From positions 62,001 to 126,000 of the forward strand of contig JAWKVP010000007.1 of the NCBI GenBank assembly GCA_041398005.1: a DNA stretch of 64,000 bases, read 5' to 3'. A program made the position numbers and the translations under genes. The stretch's first letter is position 1. Every line of letters starts with the position of its first letter. This document shows positions 61,191-64,000 of the stretch, one piece after another. The stretch is from JAGREO01 sp020446285. GTDB lineage: Bacteria > Pseudomonadota > Alphaproteobacteria > Geminicoccales > Geminicoccaceae. The notes under the pieces were generated by a model. That model was not told where the DNA came from. It saw only the letters and a list, made by a program, of their open reading frames with translations, and did not search any database.

Positions 61191-62108
61191 TCAGGCCGCG
61201 AGTTGCGGGGTATCGCTCCGGCCGAGCAGGCGCGCGGTGGCAACGGTGAGTTCGGCGCGGTTCAGGGCATAGATGTGCAGATGGTCGAAGCCTTCGGCGA
61301 CCAGCCTCCGGCACTGCTCGGCGGCGACGCTTGCCGCGACCATCTGGTGCAGCGGCGTTTCCGGCTCGACCCCGTCGAACAGCCTTTCCAGCCATTCGGG
61401 AACCGATGCGCCGCAGCGCAGCGAAAAGTTGCGCACCTGGCGGAAATTGTGGATGGGCATGATCCCCGGAACGAAGGGCACATCTATTCCGCGCGCGGTC
61501 ATCGCTTCGCGAAACCGCAGGACGGCATCGAGATCGAAACAGTACTGGCCGACGACCCGAGCCGCACCGGCATCGACCTTGCGCGCGAGATTGTCGAGAT
61601 CGGCATCCGCGCTTGCCGCTTCGGGATGCGTTTCGGGATAGCCTGCGACGGAAATATCGAAGGCGTGACGGGCCATCAGCCCGCGCACGAGATCGCTCGC
61701 ATAGGCATAGCCGCCCGGCACCGGCTCGAACCGTGCCGCATCCTTCGGCTTGTCGCCGCGAAGGGCGATGAGATGGCGCACGCCTTCGTTCCAGTAATGG
61801 TCGGCCTGTGCATCGACCTCGGCCATGCTGCGGCCGACACAGGTGAGATGGGCGGCGACAGGAACCTCCACCGCTTTCCGCACCGCCTGCACGACCTCGA
61901 ATGTCCGGTCATTGTCCGTCCCGCCGGCGCCGCAGGTGACCGTGAAGAAGCTCGGGCGCAGGCCGCGCAGGGAGCGGAGTTCCGCCTCGAGATCGAGTTC
62001 GGCCTCGGCATTCTTCGGCGGAAACAGCTCGATGGAGATCTTTGCATCGGGAAGCGGTGTGGCGAGCGACCATTCCTGCTCGCCCGGAACGCTGGACCGG
62101 GTCGTCAT
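61191..62108 (-). CDS. metF: 5,10-methylenetetrahydrofolate reductase
   Basis: A 305-residue flavoenzyme producing methyltetrahydrofolate for MetH. Motifs include SIELFPPKNAEAE, FFTVTCGAGGT, HLTCVGRS, LRGDKPKD and FVPGIMPI. Its start overlaps the stop of the ArsR-methyltransferase gene by four bases (ATGA), and metH follows, so the three form a methyl-group operon. Confidence 0.96.
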   Translation of the reverse strand: MTTRSSVPGEQEWSLATPLPDAKISIELFPPKNAEAELDLEAELRSLRGLRPSFFTVTCGAGGTDNDRTFEVVQAVRKAVEVPVAAHLTCVGRSMAEVDAQADHYWNEGVRHLIALRGDKPKDAARFEPVPGGYAYASDLVRGLMARHAFDISVAGYPETHPEAASADADLDNLARKVDAGAARVVGQYCFDLDAVLRFREAMTARGIDVPFVPGIMPIHNFRQVRNFSLRCGASVPEWLERLFDGVEPETPLHQMVAASVAAEQCRRLVAEGFDHLHIYALNRAELTVATARLLGRSDTPQLAA

Positions 62109-63124
62109 GCTGCACTCTCCTCGTGAATTCGCGGAAATTCGGTTTCATGCCGCGGGTGTTGGTGACCGTCGGCATCGGCGCAACGGCGGCCGACCCAGAC
62201 GCAGGTCGTGAATTTCTCGCCGACGATGGGTGTCGTGGCTTCCGGCGACAGGCCGAGCTCCCTGAACCATGCCGTCATTTCCTCGTCATGGAAGCCGAGG
62301 CGGCGGTGTGCCTTCTCGCTGCGCAGCCATTCGGCGTCATGGCGGGCGAGATCGACGACGACGAGGCGGCCGTCCGGTGCGAGCGCGCGGGCGGCCTCGG
62401 CAAGTGCGGCGATCGGATCGTCGGCGAAATGCAGGACCTGATGCAGGGTCACGCCGTTGACGCTGCGGTCGCGGACGGGAAGGGCATACATGTCGCCATG
62501 CCGGACCTGGCAGTTCTTCGCGTCGAGGCGGTCGAGATTGGCGCGGGCGACACGCAGCATGTCGTGACTGCTGTCGATGCCGAGCCCCGATGTGATCTGT
62601 CCGGCAAGGAGTTGCAGGACGCGGCCCGTACCGGTGCCGATGTCGAGAAGGCGGTCGCAACGCCGGGAAGCGAAGATGCGGGTCAGCGCCTCCTCGACCC
62701 TCGCCGCATCGACGGTGAGATCCTTGTCGTGATCCCAGCTTTCAGCTCGCGCGCTGAAGAAGCGGGCGGCTTCCTCGCGGCGCGCGCTGCGGATGGAATC
62801 GAGCCTGAGACGATCCTGGACCAGCGTGGAATCGCCTTCCGGCAGCAGGCGGCAGAGGCTGCGGGCGACGCGGCCACCCGGACCGTTCTGCGCCCGGCGA
62901 TAGAAGACCCAGCTTCCCTCGCGAAAGCGTTCGAGCAGGCCGGCATCGGCAAGGAGCCTGAGGTGACGGGAGATGCGCGGCTGCGACTGGCTCATCACCT
63001 GACAGAGTTCGCTGACCGTCCATTCGCCCTGCGCGCAGATGGCCAGCAGGCGAAGGCGTGAATCCTCACCGGCGGCACGCAGTCCGGCGAGAAGCTGTTC
63101 GAGATTGAAAGGCGTTTCGAGCAT
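62105..63124 (-). CDS. ArsR-family regulator fused to a SAM methyltransferase domain
   Basis: A 339-residue two-domain protein. Residues 1-90 form an ArsR winged helix (EWTVSELCQVMSQSQPRISRHLRLL); no metal-binding Cys motif of arsenic sensors is obvious. Residues 110-320 form a class I methyltransferase with DIGTGTGRVL (161-170) and the HQVLHFADDP segment. The fused fold and the coupled metF suggest a regulator that senses SAM or SAH to control methionine synthesis, similar in idea to SahR; this is inference. The ATG at 63124 (MLETPFNLEQ) is preferred. Confidence 0.88.
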   Translation of the reverse strand: MLETPFNLEQLLAGLRAAGEDSRLRLLAICAQGEWTVSELCQVMSQSQPRISRHLRLLADAGLLERFREGSWVFYRRAQNGPGGRVARSLCRLLPEGDSTLVQDRLRLDSIRSARREEAARFFSARAESWDHDKDLTVDAARVEEALTRIFASRRCDRLLDIGTGTGRVLQLLAGQITSGLGIDSSHDMLRVARANLDRLDAKNCQVRHGDMYALPVRDRSVNGVTLHQVLHFADDPIAALAEAARALAPDGRLVVVDLARHDAEWLRSEKAHRRLGFHDEEMTAWFRELGLSPEATTPIVGEKFTTCVWVGRRCADADGHQHPRHETEFPRIHEESAA

Positions 63125-63143
63125 CGCAACCGATTTCTGGCGT

Positions 63144-63159
63144 AGATTCGTTGAAATCT
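63144..63159. promoter_or_regulatory. Candidate operator before the ArsR-methyltransferase gene
   Basis: AGATT and AATCT form an inverted repeat around CGTTGA, 20 bases before the ATG, in an AT-richer stretch. ArsR-type regulators often repress their own operon from such sites. A second weak pair (ACAT, ATGT) lies just upstream. Confidence 0.4.
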
Positions 63160-63228
63160 GGATATGCACATTTCTTTATGTCATCGAACCTGCCAACGCA
63201 AGCGTTTCCATCACCCCCCTGTCTTTCC

Positions 63229-63720
63229 TCAGGAGCCGGCGGGTTGCAGGGTTCGTTCGAGGCGAAGTGCGGCGCAGCCGTCGGGATAGTAGTGCGGAAC
63301 CCGCAGGGCGAGGCGATAGCCCATCTTCCCGTAGCGGTTCAGCAGCGTCTGATTGTCCTCGCGGATCTCGAGGCGCATGCGCGAACGGTCATGCGCCAGA
63401 ACGGCATTCTCCGCCGCGCGGAAGAGTTCACTGCCGAGGCCGGCACCCTGAATGGCCGGATCGACGGCGAGCGAATAGAAGCGTCCGGCCGAGGATCCCC
63501 GGCGAAACAGGACGAGGGCATAGCCGGCAACGGCGCCATCATGCTCGATCACGATGAGTGCCGCATGGGCCCTGGCGGCGAAATGGCGAAACTGCCGCTG
63601 GGTGATGAGGCCGTCATATCGCGAGGGATCGAATGCCGCCCGCTCGATGGCTGCCAGTCTCCCCGCATCCTCGATCGTGGCACTTCGGCAACGGCTGTCG
63701 TCGGTCGATATCGGCTGCAT
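63229..63720 (-). CDS. GNAT-family N-acetyltransferase (RimI-like)
   Basis: A 163-residue acetyltransferase. The acetyl-CoA loop is QGAGLGSEL (91-99), preceded by FYSLAVDP and followed by LNRYGKMGYRL. The overall form is close to RimI-like enzymes that modify protein N-termini or small molecules. It lies 104 bases upstream of the ArsR-methyltransferase gene on the same strand and 57 bases from a repeat copy. Substrate unknown. Confidence 0.88.
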   Translation of the reverse strand: MQPISTDDSRCRSATIEDAGRLAAIERAAFDPSRYDGLITQRQFRHFAARAHAALIVIEHDGAVAGYALVLFRRGSSAGRFYSLAVDPAIQGAGLGSELFRAAENAVLAHDRSRMRLEIREDNQTLLNRYGKMGYRLALRVPHYYPDGCAALRLERTLQPAGS

Positions 63721-63777
63721 GGTTCAAGCTCCGCGCAAGGACGCTGGCATCTAGCGCAAGCGGTTTCTTGCCGCTAG

Positions 63778-64000
63778 CAGCGTGTTGAAGAAATGCCGAT
63801 AGCCGCGATGCGAGACAAAGGGGCCGGAGGCGAGGAGGCGAGAGGGCCAGCGCAGTGGCGCTGCGCGCCCGAGCGCCGACGAAGCCCGCCGACCCCTTTG
63901 TCTCGCATCCCTTCGGGACGGCGCGCTTTTTGCCGCTGCGTGCGTCGCCTGCCACTCACGATGCCCCGGCATCGCTTCGCGCCAGGCTCCTTCCCAGCGG
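63778..64000. repeat. Palindromic dispersed repeat, copy B (cut by window edge)
   Basis: The first 38 bases equal copy A (10901-10938). A 21-base inverted repeat (63808-63828 with 63889-63909, one mismatch) occupies the place of copy A's 13-base stem but has a different sequence. The segment before the window end (CTCCTTCCCAGCGG) is again the same as in copy A. The right end lies outside. CTAG precedes the left end. It lies 57 bases upstream of the GNAT gene. Confidence 0.88.

Noticed and set aside
56959..61272. Plus-strand frame of 1437 codons opposite metH and the Gfo/Idh gene
   Set aside because: Spans two genes on the other strand and has shadow composition; MetH is full length.
61144..63228. 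SAM or SAH riboswitch ahead of the methionine genes
   Set aside because: The gaps before metH (47 bases) and before the ArsR-methyltransferase gene (104 bases) are short and show only small inverted repeats; no known riboswitch core was recognised.
63614..63955. Minus-strand frame of 113 codons over the GNAT 5' end and repeat copy B
   Set aside because: Most of it reads the palindromic repeat; similar peptide pieces appear from copy A, so it is a repeat-derived false frame.
1..64000. CRISPR array, tRNA, rRNA or prophage
   Set aside because: No regularly spaced repeat with spacers, no tRNA arm pattern, no rRNA sequence and no phage structural gene were seen; the tandem repeats found have two or three units without spacers.

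Overview
The window is a GC-rich bacterial chromosome segment with dense, short-spaced genes. The gene content points to an alphaproteobacterium, probably near the Rhodospirillales/Rhizobiales side of the class: CarD/CdnL regulator, 7Fe ferredoxin FdxA, ileS-lspA-DUF3035 lipoprotein-paired M16 peptidases-mutL in one block, a CcoS-type oxidase assembly peptide, TRAP transport, and an ArsR-methyltransferase fused regulator before metF-metH. This placement is inferred from gene families; no rRNA or tRNA gene was seen.

Layout. 1-9.2 kb: an RND efflux pair (permease and adaptor) with the first codons of another gene, divergent rmuC, a zinc-finger anti-sigma-like membrane protein, and an EF-G-like GTPase. 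9.2-13.4 kb: an accessory patch with an unrecognised gene, a purine/G-rich tract split by a group II intron whose reverse transcriptase is broken by two nested small elements and a frameshift, then a VapBC toxin-antitoxin pair. 13.4-23.8 kb: catabolic genes, namely a tripartite TRAP transporter with a Rieske oxygenase upstream, a PAS-like protein, and a divergent pair made of a DUF1185 (amino-acid-synthesis family) gene and a two-gene molybdenum hydroxylase. 23.8-40.0 kb: housekeeping block (aroC, fabI, BrkB/YihY, carD, fdxA, mutL, two M16 peptidases, lipoprotein, lspA, ileS, ribF, an SMR-like membrane protein, rlmE, ppx). 40.2-44.4 kb: CDGSH protein, lipoprotein, a 52-residue ccoS, an alpha/beta hydrolase and a Wzc/ExoP-type tyrosine autokinase. 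44.4-50.9 kb: two tandem autotransporter genes that share promoter region, N-terminus and beta-barrel but carry different central passenger segments. 51.2-55.9 kb: an XpaC-TelA-SPFH/GYF-zinc-ribbon operon preceded by a possible 26-residue membrane peptide. 56.0-63.7 kb: ohr, a Gfo/Idh/MocA dehydrogenase, and the methionine operon (ArsR-methyltransferase, metF, metH) with a GNAT gene upstream.

The most unusual parts are the autotransporter pair with exchanged passengers, the palindromic dispersed repeat (one copy inside the intron, one running off the right edge of the window) whose arms differ in sequence yet stay complementary, and the four-gene TelA operon. None can be called new without database comparison.
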